From: Aspidapion aeneum
Taxonomy: Eukaryota; Arthropoda; Insecta; Coleoptera; Brentidae
Reading direction: 5' to 3'
NCBI GenBank assembly: GCA_963576565.1
Contig: OY755047.1
Span: forward strand, 25,303,171 to 25,367,170
DNA: 64,000 nucleotides
Shown here piece by piece: positions 42,801 through 53,646 of the stretch. The notes beneath the pieces were generated by a model that worked only from the letters and a program-made list of their open reading frames with translations, did not search any database and was not told the origin of the DNA. Both the position numbers and the translations under genes were made by a program. Position 1 is the stretch's first letter; every line of letters begins with the position of its first letter.

Positions 42801-44463
42801 AATAATGTTTAATTTAAAAACATAACGTTAAGTTGGATGTTAGTTCTAACGTCATATTCATAGTGAAAAACAAGCTTAATAACCCGTTTTCTGACGTTAG
42901 AAAAATAATCTTATGTTTTTATAACGTTTTTTTAAAGTGTTTTTCAAACGTTAAAAAAATAACAGTGAAAAAGAAATGTTTTTCTACATTGAAAAATAAA
43001 TGTTTTTTTAACAATGAAAAAATATATTTTTTTCAAATATCTCTGAAGATAAGGTAACTTAAATAATATAAATAAAATTCTTCTATTAAAAGAAGAGCAG
43101 TAAGAGTCCGTTGAGGTTTTCGTGAGCTCGACACTCAGTAAAGGAAATTTGGATCCGTAGCTTCAAAAAATAAAATTTAAAATTATATGTAAACAATAAT
43201 TTTGTAGTAAGTGCCTCGCTCTCGTTCACATTAATGCTCAAGTGAATACAAGGCAAACAATATTCAACTGAATGCTCGTTTAAAATTCGCACTCTGATCG
43301 GATGGGGTCTCGTGCCGAGGCATTCGTTTGGTCCCGCTGCGAGGCCTGCGAATTCTGCCTCAAATGAATACGCGGCTTAAGTTCCGGCGGCTAATCATTC
43401 GCGGTGAATTGTGGCATTCCCTGTCTGATTAACTGTAACGTAGGTATGCGATATTCCATACAAAACATTTTTTTTACTTTTGTTTACTTTTCTTACCAAA
43501 TTTTGTGATGCTTCATTTAAATCATTGCATACACATTTGTTATTCTTTAACTATACCATCTTTTCACACAACTGGTGTATATTCGTATTCAAATATGTAT
43601 TAAATATTAAAAGGTAAATATTTTAACCAAAATTGCACAAAGCGTATCTGCTTCCGACTCGTATGAACTCGCAGCGAAAAGCAATTATAAATGGCGATGG
43701 CCCGTTCTGGTAGTGAAACTATGCGCCCTCTATAGTATAATTTTGGTTAATGTTTAAAAAACAAAACATTTATTAGCTTCATATATCTTAAATTCAACGT
43801 TAGAAATGAGATCTAGGAAAAACATTAGAAAAATAACCATATATTGCTTATTTTTAATGTTAATAAAATTATGGTTTTTTAAATATTGGTTTCTTAACGT
43901 TATTAAGAAATATATTTTTGGTAATGCTTTTACATGAAATTTTCGTTAGGATTTTCAACATCTTTTTTAATGTCAAAAGTTGACTTACTTTTAACACAAA
44001 TTTGAGCTAGAAAAGAAACATATTTTTTTTCAACATTTATTTAACGTTTTTTACGATTTTGTGCTTAGTGACCAGAGGTGAAATTAAAAGAACGAAAAAT
44101 TTTAAAAAAAGTTTCCCTTGCTTGGTCAGGATTTAAAAAAAGCTCTTTGGCGATATGTATGTACGTCAACGCCCTACCAATTGGGGAACCAAAACCATAA
44201 TAGGGTATTTGACAAATTTTAGAAAAGAGTTTAGAATGATACATAGATCCCTAATTTGCTACGCAAAATTATTAAAATAGTATATTTTATCATGACTACA
44301 TTTAAATTCAAGTTTTCTAATGTCCGATTTGAATTTGCCGCTAAAACGCTCATTTCTAGCATGGCGTTGCAATGACGTCACAGCGCAGTAAACTCGCGGA
44401 ATACACGGCATTTAAGTGTTTATTTGTTTTTGGCCTGTGTTTTTACTGTTTTTTATGTAAAAA

Positions 44464-44651
44464 AATGTCCTATAAGTGGTATGTAGTGCCTCAGTGTTCG
44501 AATACTAGCATAAAAACACCTGAAAAACTATCTATTTATGTGCCTACAGCAGTAAAAGAACGGAAAAAGTGGCTAGAACTTGCTCGAAGAGACCCAAGGG
44601 CCTTATCTAATACATCTTCACTTTACATTTGTGAAAGATCACTTTGATGTG
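44464..44651 (+). pseudogene. THAP-domain exon with a one-base frameshift
   Basis: From ATG at 44464: MSYKWYVVPQCSNTSIKTPE, then VPTAVKERKKWLELARRDPR and SSLYICE. This matches THAP zinc fingers (C2CH: early Cys, P, W, then C-x2-H-F). The open frame ends RSL-stop, but dropping one A from the GAAAG at about 44632-44636 would restore the C-x2-H-F ending followed by a GTGAGT donor. So it reads as an old transposase exon 1 disabled by a single-base insertion. The first Cys of the usual pair is also replaced. Confidence 0.65.
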
Positions 44652-44759
44652 AGTATAACTAAATTGTCTCTATTAATTTTTCTCACGTTGTCTATAATAT
44701 ATATAACTATTTCGTAAATGACGATGAAATTTTTGAGGATATGTTTATTACAAGGGGTG

Positions 44760-44920
44760 AACAACTATAATAGGCAGAAAGGTGTACAAATTTTTAGGCG
44801 GTGCTAGGCAGTTATTAGGCAGGACTAGGAAGTACCTCTAAATGCAGGTTTAGGCAGTGCACATGCAGGCTAAATGTAGGACTGAGCAGTGCACATGCAA
44901 GACTAGGCAGTGCATATTTG
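44760..44920. repeat. Degenerate short repeats with TAGGCAG
   Basis: TAGGCAG, TAGGCGG and TTAGGCAGTGCACATGCAGG-like words recur about seven times with irregular spacing. Simple degenerate array inside the THAP element; no function inferred. Confidence 0.5.
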
Positions 44921-45946
44921 TTATGAAGGGACATAAGAATTCTTTGAAACAAAATGTATTTAGAAAATGTTTTAAAAAAGCAATTTTTGATTGTTTTTTA
45001 ATGCTTAAAATAATAATGATTGGGTATTTAATTGAATCTATTGTAAGTGGCATATTAAACAAAAAAGCAAAACATATAACCTAACCTCAAAATCCAAGTA
45101 ACCTCAAAATCTAAGTGAGTAAAAGTATGCGAAGAATATCGTAAAAAACTTTCAGTTATATTCAAAACAACTCATCGAATATTTACATCAACATTTGAAC
45201 TTTTCTACATTTCGTAGTACAAAAATCACTGTTGTTGGCAAAGAAGCCTGCCACCATAAAGGAATTCAGCATTGGCAAGTTGGAGCTATCGGTTTTGGAG
45301 AATCCGTTTTCCATTGAAAATGTTTTTTATAAGCAAAACACAAAATAAAATCTAATTTAGGACGATAATTCGCACTTTAAATCAAAGCAAACATTACCAT
45401 CCATAAGAAAATAACACAGAAAAAAGGTCCGTTCGAGGCGTTTACTGTTTTGTGACGTCACTCGCAGCTGATTGGTAGACCGCCTGTTTTGAATCACGTG
45501 GCTAATTATTTGAATTTAATGAATTTATTTATCTAAAAGAACTATGAATTTGAGAAAAAGTTAAACAAAAAAAGTTTTTAAGCATTCCCAAGGCCTAAAG
45601 AGATATCTAAAAATAAATATATATTTATTTTTTACTTCTGTCAAACACCCTATTATAAATTTTAAGGATTCCATATCCAAAAACAAATTATAATTTTGAT
45701 TGCGTACAAACCCAAAGTTCCGGGTTTTTTTATGTTTCGCTCTTTAGTTTCTCCCCTGATCTGTTTTTGCGTAAAGCATTTTGATAAAAAAAAATTTAGG
45801 CACTTACTCAAAATTCTGTGATTATTAAATTTAAAATTTACAACAGGATAACAACAGGAAACACAAACACTTTCTATTTGAAAAATCACGTCGTGATAGA
45901 AAAACAAACCCAAGTCGATATTGTACTGAAATTAAAGTGGAAGTCT

Positions 45947-47481
45947 CAGTGGCGCACCCAGGAATATGCATTGGGGGCCTGACGGTCTTGGAGGGGGGTC
46001 CGAGTCCCCATGAAGCCGAATTTTAAGTTTAGTAGAGTAAATTTGTAGGGTATTTAAAAAAAAAGCTGCAAAAAGGGTATATTTTTTTTATATTTAGCAT
46101 GGTATAGTAGCTAACACCAAAAGCTAAATTTTCATTCGAGGATCCCCTATTTTCCGGCATCAGAATTCAAGATGACGGCTGCCAAAGTTAAGAAAAAAAA
46201 AATTAATTCCCTGTTTTAAGAAAAAATAAATTCAAAAATGTAAAAAACAGTTACATCTGTCGCTTAAAAACAACATGGCGTCTATATTTAAAAAAAATGT
46301 TTTTCTTTGATATTTTCCTTATTTTTTATGCGCTATTTAGTTTTAATACCTCATATTAAAGCTACTGACCCTCTTTAAACTTGTCGAAAAAAAAATCCGT
46401 TTCCCGACTGACACAAAGATGGTCCACATTAAATTTTGACAAAAAAAAATTGGATTTTATCAATAGTAAGCCAAATTTTGTAAAAATTTATAAACACCTA
46501 AGTGTCAGGTATCATTTTTTTTACATTTTTGAAGTCAGCAGATCCCACTTAAAGTAAATTTGTCAAAATTAATTTAATTTCTCTTAAAACAAGGAATTAT
46601 TTTTTTTTCTTAACTCTGGCAGACGCCATCTTGGATTCTGATGACGGAAAATCGGGGAAGCTCGAATGAAAATTTAGCTTTTGGTGTTAGGTACTTGAAA
46701 AAACCCAAAATGGCTTTTGAATCCTTTTATGGGATCGCGGGTGAAACAAATAGACCGGTTCGAAAATAGGAGAAATAATTTCCGCGGTGAACCTTCAAGC
46801 TAGTAAAATATTGGCCTACCTTATATGCTAAAGTCGAAAATCGAAATAGAACGAGCGCAGGGAATTTCCCTCGCTCTTGATCTTCTCTCCATAGTATGAG
46901 AGTGGGAGAAGCACACGCGACTATGCCAGCGGCGTAGCGTGCCCGAAAGAGCGGGGGGGGCGACAGCTAAAAAGGGCGCCTGTGAAAACTGAAAAAAAAA
47001 ACAAAAAAAAAAGGTCTTCATGTTGTTAGTTTCTTTTAGCCGTTGCCGGCCCGACTTAATAAAGCTGGGGGCGCTTCGGGCCACCAATGGGGCGCCACTA
47101 CCCTCGGGGCGGGGGGGGGGGGGGGGGGCGACGAACCCCCCGCCCCCCCCCCACGCTACGCCGCTGGACTATGCGCGAAAACTGCGGCCAATAAAGGCAC
47201 CCAAAGGTTCACATACATAGAAGTATATTATAATAAAGCGAAAAAATGTAATATTAATTAATTTTAATTATAACTAATTACCGAATCGGCAAAAAACATA
47301 AAAGGTAAAATTCTATTATTTATCCCTAGATAAGGAATAATTTTATTAAATTTATCCAAAATCCAACAGTACTACTATACCAAAGATAAAAAAATATACC
47401 CTTTTTGCAGCTTTAATTTACAAATTTATTCTGATGATGATATGAACCGAACCGAACCGAACCCCCCTTGGGTGCGCCCAT
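45947..47481. mobile_element. 1.5-kb hAT-type foldback, TSD GGAAGTCT
   Basis: Starts CAGTGGCGCACCCAGG and ends TTGGGTGCGCCCAT, flanked by GGAAGTCT at 45939-45946 and 47482-47489. Arms mirror GCTGCAAAAAGGGTATAT and ATATACCCTTTTTGCAGC; an inner palindrome (46120-46690) mirrors ACACCAAAAGCTAAATTTTC and GAAAATTTAGCTTTTGGTGT. It contains the nested 240-bp MITE. Non-coding. Confidence 0.85.
46927..47166. mobile_element. hAT-type MITE with TSD GACTATGC
   Basis: 240 bp, ends CAGCGGCGTAGCGTG and CACGCTACGCCGCTG, flanked by GACTATGC at 46919-46926 and 47167-47174. Shares nearly all its sequence with 40101-40360, apart from G- and C-run lengths and a small deletion. Confidence 0.93.
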
Positions 47482-48093
47482 GGAAGTCTTATCACCCCAA
47501 AGAGCGCCTGATTTTAAAAAAATCACACCTGCTTGATAAAAATTATAACAAAAGTCATGGTATAGGTATCCTGTGAAGTGTAATTTGAAGTAGTACTTCT
47601 TATCGAAGATGAATAAATAAATATGTAGGGGAAAGGGAGGCAATATGCGATACTTAATTTTATAGGCTTATTTCCCCTAAACGATCAACATTGCGTTCGT
47701 CATTTGGAATTAAGTTGGCTAGATATGGTATATTTATGCTTTATTTTTCAGTTTAAGCGAGGTAGAGCACCATCATACTTTTATTTTTATTTTTGTAAAA
47801 AGTTGAGTTTGGCCCATTTTGTCACTCATACGGGGTAAAATGAGGTACCTATACAGTGCTCCACATCGAACGTTTAGACTTTATGAAAAGCGTATAAAAA
47901 AGGATGAATTTATGGAAAACAAAAAGTCACTGAGGGACCAAAGACGCGCATATTTAGGGGCGTTTGCCGCTGTGACTCAAAATTCATTAATAGGTTTTTA
48001 TTACTAAACAGGAGCAAGCACAGTAAGATTTCCACTTTTAAAAGACGAAGAAATAGTCATTATTATTTATTTATTTATTTTAGCTTTCATCAG

Positions 48094-49828
48094 CCCCCCC
48101 CTTAAACGTGTTTTTTGATAGTTTTTTGCTAATAACTCGAAAACAATCAACTTTTTGAAAAATCTTCTGAAGATCATTTTTCAAGCGGATACCATTTCCT
48201 TTCCAACCATGTACCTTAGTATCCTCTGACGGCTGACGGCAGTGGTGCACATTCCATTAGGGTACGAAAAAAGGGGAAAATTTTTAAAATATTTTGTTAT
48301 TTTTTTTTGTAGTTTTTTTATCCTTAACACTATTTTTTTTTCAAAAAAATATTTTTATTTAAAAGCTCATTGTATACAGTTAAATACTTATTAAGGTAGG
48401 CATGTTTTTTCAAATGGCCGCCTTGAAATAAAAATAAATGTGTTTGTAGAAATCCTTAAATCAAACAAAAATTTTGATCATTCATTTTTGTAACTGAGTA
48501 AATAAAAATAGAGAGTAAAAAATTGTTTTTGGTGAGTAATAACTTAAAACTGACCTTTTCTAGTTAACCTTTTTCAAAGTGGAGATCCCTACTCTCACCC
48601 CCCTCAAAAGTGCTCTCTTACAGTATTTTCCCAATTATTTGCAAACTGTTAACTTGGAAAAAAATAACTAAGTTATAACTATTAAGGCTGATGAAAAGTC
48701 ATCTCTAACGATGTATCACACGCCCCCCTTACATCAGTGGCGCACCTTTTATAGACATTTAAATAAATTAGAGGTGTGAAAAAAACTTGTTCTTTTTAAT
48801 TTTCTTAAATTCTACTGTCCCACATATCTGGTTAATTTTTTTTTTTTAAAGCTGAAGAAATTTCCTTTCCAACAATGTATATCACTCTCCCCTCAAGGCA
48901 GCGGTAGATCTAGCATAGTCGCACCAAAAATGGTCAAATTTGGTACACACTTGAATCTTCATTTAAGACAATCTTCTTGGAACAGTATTAATACACACAC
49001 TACGTTCAATGAGAGGAGCAACACAATTGGTATAGATATACAGTATACACCCCCCAATAATATAACGAAGGGGATCCACCCGCCTACTCTTGGCGGGGGG
49101 GTGGTCCCCCCCTTAAATATTTTTTTCACAATTTTTCTAATAAACCGAAAATTGTCAAAAAAACATTTAGGGTAGGGATAGCCCCCCCCACCAAGGGTGG
49201 GCGGATGGTTCCCCGTCGTTATATTTTCGGGGGAGTATACTATAATTCACACCAAGTGTGTTGCTTCTCTCATTCAACGCAGTGTCTGTATTAAAACTGT
49301 TCTAACATGGTTGCCTTAAATGAATATTCAAGTGTATACCAAATTTGACCATTTTTGGTGCGTCTACGCCAGATCTACCGCTGCCTTGAGGGGCGAGCGA
49401 TATAAATCGTTGGAAAGGAAATTTCTTCAGCTTTTTTAAACTAGTTTTTTCCACACCTCTCATTTATTTAAATGCCTATAAAAGGTGCGCCACTGATGTA
49501 AGGGGGGCGTGTTATACATCGTTAGAGAGGACTTTTCATCTGCCTCAATAATTGTTACTTAGTTATTTTTGCCAAGTTAAAAGTTTGCAAATAATACCAC
49601 ATAATAATAATACCACAAAAAATAGATAAAAAAAAATATTTTAAAAATTTCCCCTTTTTTCGTACGCTAATACAATATTCACCACTGCCGTTAAATGGTA
49701 CTAAAGGTACATCGTTGAAAAGTAAATTGTATCCGCTTGAAAAATGAATTCTAGAATATTTTTGAAAAAGTTGACTGTTTTCGAGTTATTAACAAAAAAC
49801 TATCAAAAATCACGTTTAAGGTGGGGGA
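48094..49828. repeat. 1.7-kb palindrome with internal copies
   Basis: TTAAACGTGTTTTTTGATAG at the left pairs with ATCAAAAATCACGTTTAA at the right; inward pairs include GCAGTGGTGCAC/TTCACCACTGC, CAGTGGCGCACCTTTTATAG/TATAAAAGGTGCGCCACTG and GCAGCGGTAGATCTAGC/CCAGATCTACCGCTGC. The centre holds a GC-rich block (GGCGGGGGGGTGGTCCCCCC) of which another copy lies at 49820-49960. Nested foldbacks; non-coding. Confidence 0.8.
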
Positions 49829-50351
49829 ACCACCCCCTGCCAGGGAGGGGGTAGTTCCCTTTCGTAAAATGTTCGGGCGAGTATTATGTCTATCAATGCC
49901 AAGTGTGTTGCTTCTATCATTAAACGCAGCACATGGCTGTAATCTCGGATGTAGGGCCTGAACTAAAAGCAGAATTACGGATTCGCAGTATTGATTATTA
50001 GTCATACAGATCAAATGATATCTAAGAGATGGCGCAACAGCAATTAAAATCAAGGTGTTTTTTGGATTTTATTAATGGCCGACTTTGGCCTACTCAGCCG
50101 GTAAGAGTAACGTCATTAGATCGCGAAAAGAAAACCATTTTCCTGAATTGCTAACTTGACAACAGCGCCAAACTACTTATCTCTCTTAATGCCATTTATT
50201 TAAATAGCGATCTTACTTCAATTCACATATTTTCAATGGCCAAACGATCGTTAACGAACCCTGTATATGACAAAACGAGCGAGGGGGTTGTGTAATTTGT
50301 AAGACAAGTTTTATTTATTAAAATACTAACCAAGATTAAAATACTTATTTA

Positions 50352-50520
50352 AGGGACTGTCCTTAAATTACGTAACGCACTAGGGGGAGGCCGGGTTTGG
50401 CCTTGCGTTACACTCAATGTTTTTTTAATGTGTTTTTTCTTGAAAATGCGTTACGAGGGTGGAGGGGGGGGGGGTCAAAAATCCTGAATTTTTGCGTTAC
50501 GTAATTTAAGGACGTTCCCT
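50352..50520. mobile_element. 169-bp foldback MITE
   Basis: AGGGACTGTCCTTAAATTAC and GTAATTTAAGGACGTTCCCT form the ends, and GTAACGCA/TGCGTTAC extends them. A G-rich strand in the right half (GGAGGGGGGGGGGTC). No ORF. Confidence 0.8.
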
Positions 50521-51430
50521 AAAGAACAAATATTTGTAATAAAAAATACATTTATAATAATTAAATTTAGTAGTTACAAAATTTATAAGGAACTACAGCG
50601 ACTTATAGTCATCGCTGTCGACCCTCCTAAAGGAATTTTGCGTCCATTTTTTGCAAAGACAACATAAAATACAACCTAATGGTACCAAAAAAAACATTTT
50701 TGGGGCAAGATAAGGTATAGTTACTAGGTGTAACCAATGTTTGAATGAATGAACAAGACGAGTTGTGTAATCATTGGTATAACAAGGTACCCGCGTTTTG
50801 CCCCCATGAAAAAACCCCGTTTTTCCCCAAACCACTAGTTGAATTCAAACAAAAATCATACACAGTAAAAGGCTAATTTTACGGGCAATGCGTTTAATTC
50901 TGAATGATCTACATAAAAAGTCTGTAAAAAATGTACTTACCGTCACAAAATGCCCAAGCTATTTTTACAGTAAACAGCGCATCATCAACATCACATTTTG
51001 AGCAAAAACCGACTTAAGTTCAGCCGACCGGCACCAATATTATTGCAGACAGTTGGAACCAGTCATGGGGATAAAACATCTGATATTAAGGGGTTTTGTT
51101 CTGCAGTTTACCTAAAACTGCGGTATTCCGTTTTACCCCATTTTGCCCCCCTTTCCCCTATAGGTAAATTGATATTGCTACAGGGTCTAGAATAAGTATG
51201 TATTATTTTACGTACCTACGTCACTTTATTACATATTTTCATCGTGGAACGTCTCAAATACGTTATTTTTTGAGGGCAGTGACGTATAAAGGCGGGGGGA
51301 GGGGGCTGGGGGCCCCAGGTCCCGCCCTGAAGCTTAGCTTACAAACATAAAATAGCATAAACTACAGCCTCATGGGGTCTCGGGCCCACGAGTTCCTTTC
51401 AGTGTTACCAACTACAGGAAATTTTACATA

Positions 51431-52760
51431 CCGGGTGGGCCAAAAATACCGGACAAAATATTTTTCATTATAACTTTTGAACTAACTAACATTTTAATAA
51501 AACACACTGCACTTATTGCAAGGAACTAATCAGGCTTTTGAGCAAAAAACCGCTTTGTCCGCCTTCTTAAATTCCAAGATAACAGACAGATTAAAACTTT
51601 AATCCTACAAAGAGGATCCTGTATTCTTACATTAAAAAAAGCCGCATTTTTGGCACGCACAATGAGATACAAATCATTAAAAGCGGTTTAGTGGTTTACG
51701 TAAAATGATTTTTTTTTTCGACCATTATTTTACCAATTATATCTATGATTTCCTTCTCATGTCTTTTGTCTGTATTCATTTCTCCATAAAGGAATTTTTA
51801 CTAAACAGATTTTAATAACACAAAAAGCATTGTATTAAAGATCGGCTACCCTCTAAATACTCTGCCAATTTATGTGCACTTAAGCTCACACTAGGTACTA
51901 TAGTTATAGTGTACGTGTGAGCTTATATTACTAAAAACTGAAATATATTTTACTCAATTCCTGACTCAATTACCTTTCGTTTGATACCACACAAGCCATG
52001 TTTTGATAAAACTCTAATTTTTGAAATTACCCCCACCCTTTTTTTAAAACTAAAATGTATTTTGTTTAACTCCAGACTCAATTACCTTTGGTTTGATATC
52101 GCACACGCCATATTTCCACTTAAACTCTAATTTTTAAAATTTACCCCCACCCTTTTCTTAAATAAACTAAAATGTATTTTGTTTAACTCCAGACTCAATT
52201 ACCTTTCGTTTGATATCACACACGCCATATTTTTACATAAACTAATTTTTGAAATCTTCCCCCACCCTTTTATTTGGCTTGTGTTTGGTGGATTTTGTTC
52301 ATTTTTAACTGGAACCATCACGACCCAAAACTCAGCCTAGGTACCAAATTTCGTTAAAATCGGGCAAGCGGTTTTTCAGTTATGCGCGTTGGTCGACAGA
52401 CAGACAGACAGACGGCGCAACAAAAAAGTTTCAAAATCATCTGAAACGCAAAGATATATAAAAAATTTTGAAATCGGAGCAACTTTTTTTTTCTCGAAGA
52501 AATTAGGATCACCATAGCTCACACTACTATAGTATAGTAGCAGTGTGAGCTAAAATAATTATCAAAATTTGCCGTCATCTTGAAAGATGGCAGATATAAT
52601 CAAAATTGACCCGACAAAAAAGATTCCTTTTTCTTGCGGTGCGAGACATTTTTCGACCCTTTTCAAAATTTATATAAATTATCTAAACTCGCCACATACG
52701 AGGTACTATACTAATCAATAGGTATACTCGATTTAGTAGTTCTTGAGATACTAGTGTTTT
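51431..52760. mobile_element. CCGGGTG foldback family, truncated copy
   Basis: Starts CCGGGTGGGCCAAAAATACC after TA and follows the left arm of the family for about 430 bp; split by the AGCTCACAC element at 51866-52556; family-like words (GCCGTCATCTTGAAAGATGG) resume after it. The right end is not found. Confidence 0.6.
51866..52556. mobile_element. AGCTCACAC double-hairpin element, copy 3
   Basis: Same orientation as 26865-27437, longer because it has three internal repeat units (CAATTACCTTTCGTTTGATA and variants near 51969, 52079 and 52197). Ends in the hairpin AGCTCACACTACTATAGTAT with its mirror GTAGCAGTGTGAGCT. A CAGA run at about 52396-52412. Confidence 0.82.
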
Positions 52761-53560
52761 TTTTTAACGATTGCCGGTGTGACATTCGTTATGGCTTCCA
52801 CGTACCACCATACGCCCTGCAGTCACATTGTGCAAACTTTGCGATTTAACATTGATTTGCCCTTAAAAATTAAAAAAGCAATAAAATATTTATGTAGGAA
52901 TCATGTCTCGTGGTTTAGAATCTAGGGTAACCCTACTTCCCGGTAAAGTCCTGCTTTTTGGGCGAAATGAAAATGTCCTACAGGCTTTTTTTTCGTCCGA
53001 TCTTTCGCGAGACACGAGAACTTTTATTTTGGTCATCAAAGCTTATTCAAGGTGACTTTTACGCAAATTGAGGCGTTTTGGTCCGGAAAGTGGCCATTTC
53101 TTTTCGATTATCAAATTTTTTTAGGACGGTTAATTATTCAAAATCACCGGTTTTGCCTGGCTTTTTTATCATAAATCAAAGGTTGTTTAGGCTCCCACGT
53201 ACTGCTTTTCACTAAACAAATATGATCACCCTACCAAAATGTGTATCGCAACTTTTTATTTTTTTTAGACAGTATTATTTATTTTTCGCTTTGATTTCTC
53301 TGCATCAGTTCTCAATCCTTGGTCAAAATGTACTTATTGTAAATGTCAAAGAATTAGAAAGCACAAGAATTTTTTTAACGGCTTATTCTTTAAAATATGG
53401 TCGTGCGCACCTTAGACGGTTGGTCTCCTTAAAAGCATCACCCACGTGATCACATATGTTTGTGGAATGTCCTTTAATCTTTATGGCCATTTTTTTTAAC
53501 CTTTAATCCCATGGCTAACTTCGGGTTACCAGCTGACAATTTTTGACAGATCGTGGAACA
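52761..53560. other. Upstream region of the OSCP gene
   Basis: No transposon ends and no ORF with family resemblance (a 75-codon frame at 53222-53449 looks random). The OSCP promoter and 5' UTR should lie toward the right end; no TATA box is evident. Confidence 0.35.
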
Positions 53561-53619
53561 GCAAATTTTTCAACAAAAACTCTTGAAAATAGTGGAAATT
53601 TGTTGGAAAAACTGCAAAA

Positions 53620-53646
53620 ATGGCCACCCAAAAGCTTTCCATGGCT
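53620..53646 (+). CDS. ATPsynO: OSCP exon 1
   Basis: Nine codons, MATQKLSMA, beginning the targeting peptide; donor GTAAGT. Splitting the presequence by an intron is common in nuclear mitochondrial genes. Confidence 0.88.

Larger units (their letters stand above)
38349..43935. mobile_element. Large foldback split by nested insertions
   Basis: ATAACGTTAAGAAACCAACA near 38372 is mirrored by TGGTTTCTTAACGTTATT near 43886. After skipping the insertion at 38561-40682 the left arm resumes (CCACTACCAGAC near 40703 against CTGGTAGTG near 43709; CCTTTACTGAGTGTCGAG near 40877 against CTCGACACTCAGTAAAGG to 43145; GTTACCTTATTTTTTGAGAT against ATCTCTGAAGATAAGGTAAC). The roughly 1.5-kb centre holds a MITE (41718-41962). 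No transposase seen; true outer ends uncertain. Confidence 0.7.
44198..45655 (+). mobile_element. THAP-carrying DNA transposon, TAATAGGGTNTTTGACA ends
   Basis: Ends TAATAGGGTATTTGACAAAT and TCTGTCAAACACCCTATTA are inverted repeats. Both subterminal regions contain TGACGTCAC. One THAP-like exon lies near the left end; the catalytic exons are absent, and the interior is AT-rich. THAP domains are found in P-element and Kolobok transposases; which group this is I cannot tell. Confidence 0.65.
47628..51158. mobile_element. Possible pogo-like element, GGGGAAAGGG ends
   Basis: GGGGAAAGGGAGGCAA (47628) and TTGCCCCCCTTTCCCC (to 51158) are inverted and flanked by TA. The sub-ends share GGGGTAAAA words. 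The 3.5-kb interior is mainly a palindrome cluster and small unrecognised frames (for example 50593-50835 minus). The pairing could be chance between low-complexity ends. Confidence 0.35.

Noticed and set aside
47020..47261. Glycine/proline-rich ORFs
   Set aside because: They arise from G and C runs inside the hAT-type MITE at 46927-47166.
48930..50053. Similar ORFs at 48930-49175 (plus) and 49751-50053 (minus)
   Set aside because: Their similarity comes from being inverted copies of one GC-rich repeat; no conserved domain.
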